Assembly: GCA_028023455.1 (NCBI GenBank)
Contig: JAQFVV010006354.1
Span: 1,586,615 to 1,650,614 of the forward strand
Source: Epiperipatus broadwayi
Lineage: Eukaryota; Onychophora; Udeonychophora; Euonychophora; Peripatidae
DNA length: 64,000 bases
Direction: 5' to 3'
Every line of letters starts with the position of its first letter. The first letter of the stretch is position 1. Below are positions 12,949 through 25,452 of the stretch, piece by piece. The notes beneath the pieces were generated by a model. It was not told where the DNA came from and searched no databases. It was given only the letters and a program-made list of their open reading frames with translations. Made by a program: the position numbers and the translations under genes.

Positions 12949-14391
12949 AATTGATTTCTTCAATATGAATCCTTATATATTCATATAATATAAATTTATA
13001 CATTTGTTTTAATAGACAAACAAAATATATGTTGATTTAGCTCTAAATTTATATTAAAAAAATATAGAATGTTTCAGACTTATTAGGACATGGATCATAA
13101 CAGAGATCACTGATATAAGGTACTCTGTACCAAACCATCTCTGGCCTGACTCCATTTTGGAAACTGTTTGCAAATACTTTCCATCCTATTATTGTAAGTT
13201 TTTTGTAATTAAACTTATTTCAATACTTATAGAAGATAGTAAGGAATGTAAAAATTCATAATAAAAAATAGAAACCTATTTTTTCGCTTTTTTTTATTTA
13301 TAAAAAGACATTATAATTGTAATACAATGGTTCTTTAAACTACATTAATCAAAACAAAATAGACTAAAATATTCTTAACTCTCAATTATTCCAATTAATG
13401 TGATATTACTAACAATTTTCAATTGCTTTAATTTCTTGTCATTTTTAAATTTGTATAAATGTTTATACCAGCACCTTTCTAAGTATGTCTCTTTTGAAAA
13501 TATCATATCATATTAGTTTGAATTCAGATCATATAGTATTAATATTATGTCCCCCTCTTAAAATATAACAATACCTTATACCATGTGTTTTCTAAACAGT
13601 GAAATAATTTGTTTTAATTTTTGGCAAACATTGCTATGTCAACTAATGGCATCAAAAAGCAAAAGCATATTTATTTCTTTTTAATAACTGATTATAAGAA
13701 AGCAATCAACTAAATGAAATAAAACAAAAATAATTTTATTATTTTTATTTTTGTGATTTTATGGCTATATATTTTTGGACAAACACTTTAATACATATTA
13801 TAAAGCTTATAATTAAAAAAAGCACCTCTAGTTTGAAGTAATATTTATATAAAATACTCTCCTTCAAAATGGTATGATAAATTTCTTGAAGTCGGTATGT
13901 TTAAAAATCATGTTGGAACCATTGTGGATTAATCTCATTTTAACAATGCAGAAGAATGTTGGTATTGCATTTTAAAATCTCATTTAAAGAACCATTTATT
14001 GAGATATTTTTGGCTTTTTTTAATCTGTAACTTTACCTAGGTCTAATATACTGATATTTAATTTAAAAAAAATAATAGAGGATTTTAAATTCAAATAACA
14101 TCTAATTAATTTTTTTTTTATTTTTGTTTTCATCTCTTAGATCTATATCCCTTGTTATGGATTTCCACAGCTATTAGCAAGTTTATTTTAAGAATGTTTT
14201 TGGAGTAAATAAAAACATTACTTTTTTGCAAATTTTATTAACATTCATCAATATTTTTAAACAATTTTTCTATATTGATTATAAAAAATCAAAAGCATAC
14301 ATAATTAAACACCTATTTTATATATGTACATTTTATTTTTGAAATGTATGACACTAGCTTGTGTACCACATCTATGAAATTTAGGGCTAAC
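12949..14391. other. AT-rich DNA, possibly remains of an LTR
   Basis: No gene seen. If the LTR-end signals at 14392-14485 are read correctly, part of this stretch is the body of the 3' LTR of the gag relic to its right. A TGTACC at about 13128 could be its far end, but I could not align this stretch with the proposed partner LTR at 17155-19819. Confidence 0.35.
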
Positions 14392-14485
14392 ATACTATTG
14401 AATTCTAATCTTTTTTAAAGTTTAGCTGTGCTGAATTGTCAGCAGCAGCCATTTTGTGCATGGCCATTATACACAGTCTGGCACA
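14392..14485 (-). repeat. LTR-end-like direct repeat, copy 1
   Basis: About 94 bp nearly identical to 19728-19819, including the core GTGCTGAATTGTCAGCAGC and the end GTCTGG(C/T)ACA. On minus it starts TGTGCCAGAC and is preceded by a purine tract, as expected of the start of a 3' LTR. Confidence 0.6.
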
Positions 14486-14499
14486 ATACCCCCATCCCT
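14486..14499 (-). promoter_or_regulatory. candidate polypurine tract
   Basis: Minus-strand AGGGATGGGGGTAT sits immediately before the TGTGCC start of the repeat at 14485. The same geometry is seen at 6077-6090. Confidence 0.5.
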
Positions 14500-14789
14500 G
14501 ATGAGACTGTTAAAAAGGAAACCATTTTTTTAATGGTCTTATTTAATTATTTACATTTTAAATTCGACATCTATATATTATGAGTTTTAGCATGAAAGTT
14601 ATACCGTTCCTTCGGCAGCAATGTAAACCTATAGCCCTTTAAACATCACTATGCATGGCTCAGACTACCTTCCCCCCTCTCTCATGCTACCTCGAGACCA
14701 TGAGAAACCCAGAGCATCAGCCTACAGATCCCTACTTCATCCAGAACTCTGTGACAAACAACATATGTAAAGTACTGTAATATCTAAAT

Positions 14790-14968
14790 AAATGCATCCA
14801 TGCTCATACTATTGAGACTTACAGGATCTTTTTGCATTTTAGATAATGAAGAAATGAACTCTATTTATGAAGAGTTTTACAAATATATATATATATATAT
14901 ATATCCTTAATGAATGCACCCATGCTCATTCCTTTGGAGGCTTACAGGGTCTTGTTGCATTGCAAGGT
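14790..14968 (+). repeat. local duplication of ~55 bp
   Basis: Two related blocks (about 14790-14845 and 14912-14968) share AATGCA-CCATGCTCAT and GCTTACAGG-like segments at roughly three-quarters identity. A short (TA)n tract (about 14882-14904) lies between them. Confidence 0.55.
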
Positions 14969-15244
14969 TGAGGGCTCCGAGAGGTAAAAAAAAACTTTTT
15001 CCCTTTTCTCAGCAAAATAGTATCCCCACACTAGTGACATAGTACATATGCCAACATAATGCCACAAAATTTTGAACTACATATAGATCTCCAGCCATGC
15101 CTCCAAACTCTCACCATCTCCCAATAGAACATGAGTAAACTGATATAATCCAAACCTCACATGCAATGATTGAAAAAAAAACATATAAAATCCACATCTC
15201 CACTTATAAATGATATACTCACTTAAACTACAACTGCTAGTTAT

Positions 15245-16487
15245 TTAATATTTATTTTTACTCCCCCCAGGCTTAGGCAAAACTGGCCTATATCCCCTGC
15301 CTTTTCCATATTTCTTTCCCTTGTCATTTACGTGACTTTCATTATATTTGACATCCGTTTCTGAATTCCAATTTCTGGGCCTTGCTATTCTATGTCCTTT
15401 TTGATCATCATAATCATCACTGTCCCACATTACTGAGCTAATACATGGATTTTCCCTGACTTTATCTGGGGGTTTTTCCATTTGGTTCATGTCCAACGTG
15501 TTTAGTAACTCCGCCATCTGTTCCATCATGTTTAAATTTGCTGTCAATAATATTTGTTCTATTCAGAAAGGAAAATTATGTTCAATTATTCTAATAATTT
15601 GATCCTCCAATGTTTGGCAGGTGTTTAAATTTCTTAATTTGGCTGCTTGCCTACAAAAAAATTGTGAGTAGTTTTTGCTCGTGCTACTCTTGTATTTTTC
15701 CTGCATTATTTGATACAGGATGGTCTCCTGATTCTCTGGGCTCTAGAAATTTCTAATAATCATGTCCTTATATTGATTGAACGTTGGAGGGTGATGAAAT
15801 AAAGACTTCCACCAAGCTAATGCATCTCCATTAAGATGAGCACTGGCAATAGCCAATTTACCGATTTCGTTAACTTTATTTATATGAAAGTAATTCTCTA
15901 GACTTCTTATATGGACCACTAGATCCTACCCCATTTTTCCTTCAAATATACAGATTTTTTAAAAATTGGTTTATATTTGGTTGTGGCAGCTGATCACTTC
16001 TATCGGTTTTCTCTACTGGAACATCAAGATGATCTCCATCATTCACAATATGGTTGTCTTGTTCCTTTTTAACACTTTCAACCATCCTATTTTGTTTGTC
16101 CTTGATTTCTGTGTCCTGCTTTTTCTCTTCTGGCCCTAACTTAACTGACTGTCTATCTATTTTATTTGCTTCTACCTCATACCCGTTATTTTGCTTAGAT
16201 TTATCATATTTTATTTCTAACTTTTGAAATCTTAAATCTATTTCCCATACTAATTCACTTCGTACCTTTATTTTCTGAAAGATATGTTCCTCTTGTTTAA
16301 CCTTCTCTGTTCTCCATCTTTCTACTTCTCTTGACATTCTAGCCATTTCCTTTTTCAGAAGGTTTGCAAATTATTCCATCATTTCCTTTAAGCATTCTCT
16401 TTCCTTCCCTAGTTCATTTTTCTGATCATCCAGTCCCTGCTCTTCAGACTGATTTACTGGCATTTCACTATTTAATATTTGTTCCAT
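15245..16487 (-). pseudogene. Ty3/gypsy-type gag relic
   Basis: Minus-strand relic. From the ATG at 16487 an N-terminal Glu/Lys-rich coiled-coil region (to about 15942) contains one in-frame TAA (16371-16373). A frame change then leads into a capsid-like region with the motif AHLNGDALAWWKSL (around 15815) and QIIRIIEHNF (around 15590). These match, in order, the gag of the complete element in this window (SHIQGEVVDWWESR and QIRIAGHNLP). A further stop near 15745 breaks it. The C-terminal 100 codons (15547-15245) are acidic, then basic and Gly/Lys/Arg-rich, with no CCHC knuckle. Gag would form the particle and bind RNA. The gag identity is solid; this copy cannot make it. Confidence 0.75.
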
Positions 16488-17133
16488 TTTGATTTTTCCT
16501 CCTCTCATAAGCATTTATCGGTTTATTTCTTAAAACTCAAAGTATTCTATCTTTACACTAACGTTTATTAACTCAATTCCAAAAAAAATGTTCGATTTAA
16601 TTTCGTATACTAAATATGCAGTACACTATGCATTACGTTATCCCCTACTAATCGCCCTTTCCTTCCAGCACATTTCCCTGATTTCTATAAATAATTTGCT
16701 CTCACATGTAATCATATAAAAAAAATTTCAAATGCCCCATTCTAATTATATGGCCTAACAATGACAGAATTATTCCTTTAACTTCTGTTCATACATTTAT
16801 TTTGTTCACGATAATAAACTCTGGCTCAAAAAAATCTTTTAACTAAATAATTAAAGCTATATATTATTTACACAATGCCCTATTTTTTACTTTTACTTAA
16901 CTTAGTTCTTCAATAGGTTTTAATATAACAAAAATACTATAAGATTTTTTTTTTTTTTTTGCTAACATTACTTTTATATTTACGTTACTTTTCTTTTATC
17001 AAGAAAAGAAAATCAATAGATTTTTGTAAACACTATAATATTGGTTTGTGATTATCACGTGTGGCTATTTACTGTATCACTTTTATCTTTAAATGATGTT
17101 GAGGCCATTTTCTATACCAAATTTTCTCTTTAA

Positions 17134-17150
17134 AATATATTGGCGCACCA
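17134..17150 (-). promoter_or_regulatory. possible primer-binding site of the gag relic
   Basis: Minus-strand TGGTGCGCCAAT begins four bases from a GGTACA sequence (17155-17160 as TGTACC on plus). Spacing and order match the LTR edge/primer site at 8174-8205. Similarity to the tRNA-Lys complement is limited to about 11 bases, so this is tentative. Confidence 0.35.
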
Positions 17151-17154
17151 TTTC

Positions 17155-17824
17155 TGTACCGGTCCATCCATTTCACCCTTTACAGTTTTATAAATCTTTC
17201 AACCCACATACGCACCGAGCATGTAAGTGATGTATGTAATGAGATGAAATAACGATAATAATTCCCTTGTGATATCGATGGTTAAATATGAAAAGTAAAT
17301 ATACCAGAAAAAAGTACTAGAGGAAGGAGATATAACCTTAAAAAATGGGGTCAGTCAGAACCTTCCCTGTTATATCATCCCACACCAGTCTGATTAACTA
17401 ACAGTGGCCACTCCTTTAATTTACACACCTTTAAAAGTACTAAAATAATTTTATTTAGCCTTTAGCACCACCCCCAACAAAGAAATGTATTGTTGACCCT
17501 CCCTTTTCCTTCTGGAGAGAGTGTGCAAATAAAATGACCACAGTTATATATCATAAGAAAAAATATATATATATGTTCGGGAAATAAAATGTGAGACAAT
17601 ATAATCCCCCCAGTAAGTTATCCCTACCTAGCTCATAATTTATTTTCCCTATCTCAGGTTAATGACTGGTTCAATCCATTTACTTGAAAAAACTCCGGTT
17701 ACATGCTAATGATTGAATAAGTAATTTGAACTAAGCAAATAAGAGTGGCAAACGATTTTATTTATATATATATACTCTTTATTATAACTTTTAAATGTAT
17801 TATTAGGTTAAATATTTTATATAA

Positions 17825-17879
<55 letters not shown>

Positions 17880-19816
17880 AGATTAAACATCTATTTACAA
17901 AAAAGATTTACACAAAGAAAATGTCATTAAAAAAATAATTGCATAATGGGTGTGATTTATATCTCTTTCTCCACAACAAAATAAGTTTAAGACACAAATG
18001 TATGTAATAAATTTCCCTACAAAGAAACATAATTCATATAGGTATTATAATCCATAAAAAATAATAATACACTAGTATCCATGCATGTTTACTGATTACT
18101 TCTAGGATCAATAAATTATTAATATTTTATGCATCTTTAGATTTTGGTGCTTAAATATTTATACATGAGATACATCTATGTTTAGTTATTTTAAACATAT
18201 AAAATGATGCCTAATATGAAATAATAGGGCTAAAGAACACTCTACATAAGGTATCACCATAGTAAAAGATCATGAGGTAGAGATTCTCCTTGTAGGGGAT
18301 CTAAATGAGACATGCATGAAACTATTATATAATATAAGTGATATAGAGATTACATAAAAAATAGTTACAAGTATATAAGAAAAAACCTATTACTGAGTTA
18401 TAGAATAAAAAAATAAATAAATGAATAAATATCAAGAGATTTAAACTCATCTATATTTACAACTGTTATAAAGTTCAGCTTTGAGCGGACCACACAAACT
18501 ACTCTATAGGGTGGACAGGGCTTCCTTCTCCATTACACGTATCAAAGAGTCCTTATTATCAAGTCTTGGGTAGCTTTTTTTAAGACATCGTAGGGCTTCA
18601 GGGATGAACTGGCAGTGTACTGCTGCTAGTGACCTATTCCATGGTTTTTTTGTTTACTGGAACAACTATAATGGCCATCTCTAATAGGTACCTGTTCGAA
18701 GATTTATACTTATACTTCATGTCAGTAGATTGGTTTTAACATGACTGATTTTATTACCATTTTCATGCCTTTCTTCTTTTTAATTCGGCTTTAACTTTCT
18801 TTATGATAATGTAATATCAGATCTGGTTCAGTTTCAAAATCCATTTTTATTACTAGGCATTTCTTCATGGTGATATAATATCAGATCTTACTGCTTCCTT
18901 AGACTGCTCATAAGTAACTTTGATTTTCTCCCAAAATCTATGGTCTGCCTGCTTGGATTGATCATGAGTGATTTTTAGTTGTTTTTTTCAAAGTCTGTGG
19001 TATGACTGCTTGGACTGCTCAGGAGCGACTGACTTTCTTTACCTAATAGATAGCACCTATGGTCCCCTTTCAGCCAATTAAGCTACCCCCCTACAAGCTA
19101 TTGCATCAGCCTATAATCATTTAAAATATACCTTATACATTCCTTAATTTTATTTGTTACAAAGAATACATTTTTAATCATAGTAATTATACAGTTTCCA
19201 TCTTAATTAATTAGAGCACCCATTATGCTTCTTTACATTAGATAAGACCAACATTTAATTTTTTATCTTTAAAACAGATGAAAAGAATAAATTTTCTTTT
19301 ACCACAAAACATTCCTTTTTATCTTTTGTTCTTTTTATATACAAAAAAAATACATTCCAATTTATCAAAAGTTTTTCCTTATAATTACTAAAAACAAAAT
19401 CCATTATAAGGAAAATATAAAATTTGAAATTATATATTTTTCTTTCTTCAAAAAAATATTTAAAAATATCAAAAAACAAACATTTCTTGATATGTATATC
19501 GGAACATTATAAATAAAACAAAAATGTTCCCAACATAAACTAAAATCATCACAAACTTAAAACTATTCTTTATGTAGCTTTTTTTAATAAGATAAATTCA
19601 TTAATAATACAACACATACATTTGTACTGTGGGTGAAATGGGAATACAGTATAGACCAAACCTAGTTATTTACTTCACATATATAAACATTTATATGTGT
19701 TTTAATTACAATCTATTTACTCAATTTTTTATTAAATTCTAATCATTTTTAAAGATTAGCTGTGCTGAATTGTCAGCAGCAGCCATTTTGTGCATGGCCA
19801 TTATACATGGTCTGGT

Positions 19817-19819
<3 letters not shown>
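17155..19819 (-). repeat. putative 5' LTR of the gag relic
   Basis: Proposed from its edges: minus-strand TGTACCAGAC at 19819, matching the LTR start at 14485, and GGTACA at 17155-17160 next to the candidate primer site. Inside are a (TA)n tract (about 17830-17872), a short minisatellite near 18.9 kb and a moderately GC-rich block at 18.46-19.1 kb. I could align only about 92 bp with the 14.4-kb partner, so the span is uncertain. Confidence 0.35.
18901..19045 (+). repeat. degenerate ~57-bp tandem repeat, about 2.3 copies
   Basis: Units share GACTGCTCATAAGTRA-like starts and a TCTRTGGTMTGMCTGCTTG end: first from 18901, second from about 18956, partial third from about 19012. Copies differ at many positions. 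Confidence 0.55.

Positions 19820-19852
<33 letters not shown>
19728..19852 (-). repeat. LTR-end-like direct repeat, copy 2, and (TA)n
   Basis: The 92-bp repeat (19728-19819) ends in CTGGTACA, followed at once by a (TA)n tract to about 19852. If it is the outer end of a minus-strand LTR, the element lies against a (TA)n target like the others here. Confidence 0.55.
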
Positions 19853-19856
<4 letters not shown>

Positions 19857-19890
19857 AATTCTAATATTTTCATGGATAAAAGATATCATA

Positions 19891-20162
19891 TTATTTTTAC
19901 TATTTGGGGATATTCTGCATAGTGAAAAAGCTAAATGCTAACATTTCAGTACAATATCAAGTACCTTCCTCAGAGCATCCTCTTTCTCAAATCATAAGAA
20001 TGTGTGTGAGATTTAAAATCGTTTTTATCATTCGATTTTAAATCTCACACACATTCTTATGATTTGAGAAAGAGGACGCTCTGAGGGAGGTACTTGATAT
20101 TGTACCGAAATGTCAGCATTTAGCTTTTTCATTACACAGAATATCCTGCAAATAGTAATAAT
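19891..20162. repeat. long imperfect palindrome (fold-back, ~127-bp arms)
   Basis: The left arm (19891-20017) is the reverse complement of the right arm (about 20033-20162) with few mismatches. The loop is only about 12-15 nt. Arms contain CAAATCATAAGAATGTGTGT and TGTCAGCATTTAGCTTTTTC. No ORF. It resembles a fold-back or MITE-like element, or two copies of one short repeat inserted head to head. Confidence 0.8.
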
Positions 20163-20344
20163 ATATATATAGTAATACATGACCTAACGTGATGATCCAA
20201 GAAATCTCTTCAGTGCTCATATAAATTATGCAGTGGAGTTTCAGGTCAATACCATTCAAAATTAAAAGTTATACTTTAAGCCTGACATAATTTAATATTA
20301 TACCTAATAGAGGATTAATTGTGTGGGGAAATTAATCTGTTTTT

Positions 20345-23300
20345 CTAAGGTTTAAGTTTATGAGCATTGTAGGTGCCATGGATTTCCTTGGAATCCCAGC
20401 CAATATGTGTTTAGATCTGCACATTTGATGATTGTGAATGATCCTTCATAAGGTTGCAGAATTTATGGAATATGAACTCTTGTGGTTTAATAACATGATG
20501 TTTTGTGAACATCTTGTCGCCTACTTTGAATTGATAGTCTGTTTTTACTTAATTTTTGTTGCATTTATGGGCCATATATGTTATTCTCTTATATGCTTCC
20601 CCCTTATCTTTTTCTGGGTCTACAGGTAGTTTGAAGTTGTAGGTATGTATTTCTGGATTAAAACTGGTATGTTTTAGGGTTAAATATTTATCTTGGAATA
20701 GCATATTATGGATGTTTATTAGATTGTTCTCTACATTTTCATTGAATATTAAATCAACGTTCATAATGTAGGCATTATCTACTGATAAGTGTTGCTGTTC
20801 TGATCTACATGAATTTTGACTTAGTGCATCAGCTACAATGTTTTCTGATCCTTTACTGTAGTTGACTGTATAGTTGAATTCTTATCACAACATACTCCAT
20901 ATAACAAGGTGATTATTAATTAAGTAGCTGTGGATCAAGAATTTGTGGGTTTTATGATTAGTTATCACTATAACCTCTGATCTGGAAAGCATTTGTCAAA
21001 ATTTCTGGAAAGCCCACACTATTGCTAGTGCCTCTTTTTCAGTAACTGTATAATTTATTTTTAGACCTTTTGAGAGATGGCTGATAAAATAGCTGACTTT
21101 TGGCTGGCCATCCTTCTAGAATTGGAATAAATTTACCCCTAGTCTGTAACCACTGCTATCGGTTTGTATGGTAATTAGTTTTCTAAAATCAGAGAAAGTT
21201 AACATAGGTTGCCCCCAGAAATCCTGTTTTAATTTTAGTGAAACCTCATCTTGCTCTTTAGTCCAGTTTTATTTCTCAACTTTTTTTATGTGTTTGAGAA
21301 ACGATTCTAAAGATTACATAATAATAAAAATGATTTGATTTGTTTTTTGTTGGTGGGTTTAGAGAAATTCTGTATATCACTAATCTTATCAGGATGAAGT
21401 TTAATCCCATTACAACTGATAATGTGACCTAAAAAGACTACTTCATTACATACTAGGCCATTCTTCATGAAATTTATTTTTATCTCTTTGTCATAGCTCT
21501 TTTTAAAGATAATTTTTATATGTTGAAGATGTTTTTGAATAATAGCTGATGCAATTATAACATCATCTACATGCATAGTTGCTATCTTCTTACTCTCAGA
21601 AGGTATTTTGTTTATCTAAACAAATTATTATGCCAACACCACTATTGATCAATTCAAATGGCATCCTATTAAACTGGTAATTAAATCCTTCATGCCAGAA
21701 TGCTTTATTTTCTGGATAAAGTTCTATCTGTCAATAACATGAGGTTAAGTCGAAAGTAAAGAATAGTTTATTTTCAAATTTCATGAATAATTAGTGTATG
21801 GGCAGTGGTATATTCCTAACAGAAATAATTATTTTGTGTAGTTGGCTTGCATCTAAACAAAATCTCATCAACCCTTCTTTGTTCTTCACCATCACAACTG
21901 GGTTGCAATATGGCAAAGAGCGTTTGGAAATTATTCCCAAAATCAATCATTTTATTAATTTGTTTGGATATTTATTCCCAGTATTGGTATGGGATAGGGT
22001 AGGATTTGGATTGAAATGGTTGGCTAGGAAATAACTTTATTCTTTGCTGAAATCCAACTATTACTCCTTGTGTTTCAGAGAATATCATCTGGTATTCATC
22101 AATGATACATCACAACTTGTTTGCATCATTATCTTCTATTAAATTAGATTCTGCAATTTTTTTATGAGTGCTTCTGGAAAGGGTGATACTGTGCAATCAA
22201 TTTTAGGTAGGTCACATTTTGGCAATAATATCATCTCTAAAGCTTCCTCACTTATGCTTACTGATTTGTTTGGGAGATCAATCACACATTGGTTAATGTG
22301 CAGAAAAGCCATTTAGTATAAAAAAAATATGATAGATAATTGTTTGGCCAATCTTTAATTCGATCGAGATTTGTTTTTGTACTAGTTTGGTTTTTCTATT
22401 GTTAATCATGGTAACCTGTATTGCCCTGAGTGGCAAGGTTTTAATATTTGGATTTTTATTTATAATTTTATAGTAGAATGTATCAGAAATTACTGATATT
22501 TGGCTATCAGTATCTAACAAATCCATTACTCATAAATCCTCAAATAGTATCTCAGTCATAGGGCAACTTTGTAAAGCATAATCAGGTGCTTTATCTTCCC
22601 ATGAACATGTTAAGTTAGTGATTTCCCTAGATAATGTTTTACATTTGTTCCTCTTCTTTACCATGGTTCCTTGAGATGAGGAACTATATATCAAGTATCA
22701 TTTTAGTTTATTCTGAGAATGTTATTAGGTGTAGTTGTATTATACTCTGATTTTGATGGTTTTTGTAGACTGTTGAGAGTATCTGTGATGGATTGTGATT
22801 GTCTAAATATTTATTCATACTTCCCTTATTGATATCACCATTTTAATTTGATTTTCCCTTTCAATGATGGGGGTAATTATTATTTTCTCCTACTTTTGCA
22901 ATTGATAGCATTGACTGATATTCCTTTCTTTCTTTTTTTAGGAATTTTGTTTGCCATATGATGATCATTTATATCAATGTTATTTAAAAGAATTGCAATT
23001 TGTTCATGCTCTGTGCAGTGATGCAGAGTGAAGTCTGTTCTATTTTTAATTGAAGGTTATGCTTCACAATCCTTATGATTTGACTTTCACTTAATTGGTA
23101 CATATTTAAGCTTTTCAATTTGAACAGCTGTTGTCTAAAAAAATTAGTTAATATTTCTCCAGGAGTATTTCTATATTTTTTTTCTTGGAGTAATTGATAA
23201 AACAATGCTTCCTGTCAATCCTTATTCCAAAAATTTTTCATTAGCAAAATAATGACTCTCACCATGATAGTGCCTCACCTTGTAAGTGACTATAAGTCAT

Positions 23301-24571
23301 TATCAATTTTTCCCTTTCTGACAGGTTAACATCGACTGAGAAGTATAAATTCAGGCTTCATAAATGCTCAATTGGTGCCTCATTTGTAAAGCCTTTGAAT
23401 ATTTTAAGTTTTATGAATTGGTTAATAATATTCATTTGAACATGGTTATTTTTACTACTTATTTCATTTGGTTTATCTATCTATTTGCTCATCAATTTCT
23501 CCCATAGGTCTGTTGAAGACAGTTTCTTCCATACCATACATTTGAGATGAACTCTCTGCTTCTTGGTAAATATTGTATGGATCATTCATTTTACTTTGTT
23601 TGGCATCCACATTATCTATTTTTTCATGATGAGATCTAATTTTTCTATCATTAGATCACACTCATTTTTTGATGTTTTAATATTTTGGATCTCATGTATT
23701 TGTTTTTTATCTAGTATTTGTAATTTACAAGAAAATTTGTATTCTAAATTTTCTAATTTTTGATTTATTGAACTGTTTATGCTTTCTACTTTAATTTGTA
23801 AGTTATTTTGAACTGCAATTAACTTTTCAACATTTTTTACTTTGGATTATTTCAGTTTCAATTAAGTTTTGTTTGTTCCCAAAACACTTATCATCATTCT
23901 CTAGTGTATTGATTTTTTTTACAATTTTTTAAATTTGTGATCTAATTCTTTTATATAATCATCCATTTCCCAATGTAATTTCTCTACTTCTTTATCTATC
24001 CCTTTCTGATATTGCTTCTGATTTTCTAGCACTTTAGTTTTGAAATCATTACAAGATTTTACTATTTTGTTGAATTTATCATCAATTTTGTTTTCAATTT
24101 GTTTTCCGAATTCAATAAATCTTTTGACATTTACAATCACTTTCACCACTATCCTTTTTTTATTCCTTGCATCATATCTGATGAGTATCATCATCTCATT
24201 TTTCATTTTTATCTCCAAATCATCATTTTTTTTTCATTAATTCATTTTCTTTTTTCATCTCTTGCATCATATTTAATGATTGTTTCATCATTATAAACAA
24301 CTGGTTGAGAATGAGGTCATTTGAGTCTGTTTCTTTTCTTTCTTTGTGTGTCTACAATCATTGGTGTTTCTTGAGGTGGGATTATTTCTGAGACAGTCCA
24401 CCAGGATATTTCCATAATCTATTCTATTATATTTTCAAAAGTAGAAGTTTCTAAGTTATCCCTACTAGGATATTGTATTTGTTCAACCTGGACTCCTTTC
24501 CTTTCAATTTCTTTGCTAACTTATTTATTAGTTTCTAATTCCATTACTTTGATTTTACTCCTGGTTATCAT
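20345..24571 (-). pseudogene. decayed Ty3/gypsy gag-pol lacking integrase core
   Basis: Minus-strand relic read from about 24571. The gag N-terminus is a Lys/Glu-rich coiled coil (best frame 24218-23919); the gag capsid remnant is at 23205-22984 (SQIIRIVKHNLQ). The protease at 22526-22293 reads LLDTDSQISVIS, the Gly of DTG changed to Asp. Reverse transcriptase fragments include FCLDASQL near 21850, YQFNRMPFEL near 21670, HVDDVIIAS (21571) and FLGHIIS. RNase H around 21190-20820 shows QTDSSG, TEKEALAIVWAF and IVADALS. About 220 nt later the frame already shows the integrase C-terminal region (FKVGDK near 20520) and ends HKLKP with a TAG at 20345-20347. In the complete element the same interval is about 350 codons, so the zinc-binding and DDE parts are deleted. 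Many stops. Recognisable LTRs were not found. Confidence 0.85.
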
Positions 24572-24744
24572 CTAATACATATGTTAAGTTATATTATATT
24601 TATTTCCTAAAATAATTTTATGTGGTTTTATGTCAAACTAATTTCTTTCTATGCTTATCAAGTAACTTGATAAACATTTTAGGGACTTCTCACTGTTATA
24701 CATTTAACATGAGTTATGATTTAAATTTTATTTGACTATCACTT

Positions 24745-24769
24745 CATTTATTTATTTATTTATTTATTT
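24745..24769. repeat. (TTTA)n microsatellite
   Basis: About six tandem ATTT units. Confidence 0.85.
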
Positions 24770-24844
24770 GTTTAACATGCTACTTTATACCTAATTTTAT
24801 AATTTGTTTATTTGGCAGACTGCACAACTATTTTAATATGTATA

Positions 24845-25076
24845 TAATTATAATAAAAGTAATCAATTGAACGTTAATAAATTATTGTAAACAATCCTTA
24901 AATCTGCAGAAGTACTGCCTCAACTTGAATTGATGACCTTTGCTTCCGCTTTTTTTTTTTTTTGAAGTTAATGGCAGTTGAGGCAGGTTTAAGAAATTAA
25001 CCAAAATACTTCTGTAGATTTAAGGATTGTTTATAATAATTTATTATCATTCAATTGATTATTTTTATTATAATTA
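24845..25076. repeat. palindromic element with ~90-bp arms
   Basis: The left arm from TAATTATAATAAAAGTAATC (24845) is the reverse complement of the right arm ending at 25076, with scattered mismatches. Inner parts TGCCTCAAC and GTTGAGGCA also pair. The loop holds a T13 run. Its terminal inverted repeats and lack of coding capacity suggest a MITE or fold-back element. The flanks do not give me a clear target duplication. Confidence 0.75.
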
Positions 25077-25118
25077 CAATTTCCTTTTAATTAACGGACA
25101 TTTTATTTATATTATATA

Positions 25119-25156
25119 TAGGGGGGGGGGGGTAGAGAGAGAGAGAGAGAGAGAAA
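25119..25156. repeat. G-run and (GA)n microsatellite
   Basis: Ten or more G followed by TA and about ten GA units, the only sizeable G-rich tract in this AT-rich stretch. Confidence 0.85.
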
Positions 25157-25358
25157 TAAATGGTGTTAACAAAAATAAAAGATGATAAAAACTATTCAAA
25201 TAGCTTAAATTACGTGAAATATTGCTTTGTTATCTAATTTTAATATCACTTTTATAATTCAGTAAAAAATATTTTCTATTGGTATTGATTGAAAATAATA
25301 CTTTAATAACATAATAAAGGTTTAGTAGAAAAGCGAACTCTGAAGTCCTCAACTCTGA

Positions 25359-25452
25359 ATAGCGTAGTTAGCCGAGAGGTCAGCGCAATGACCTTGCAAG
25401 CAAGCAGTTGTTTGCCAACGGTTGTTGCGGGTTCGCCTCCCGACTTATGCTA
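25359..25452 (+). repeat. tRNA-derived sequence (tRNA pseudogene or SINE head)
   Basis: An A-box-like TTAGCCGAGAGG is followed by a B-box GGGTTCGCCTCC. The ends AGCGTAG and TTATGCT can pair as a seven-base acceptor stem with wobbles, and CGGG/CCCG forms a T-stem. The length and the unpaired anticodon arm argue against a functional tRNA. The internal Pol III promoter boxes may be intact. Confidence 0.55.

Noticed and set aside
25359-25452. Functional tRNA gene.
   Set aside because: The anticodon stem does not form and the T-stem has a mismatch; kept as tRNA-derived repeat.
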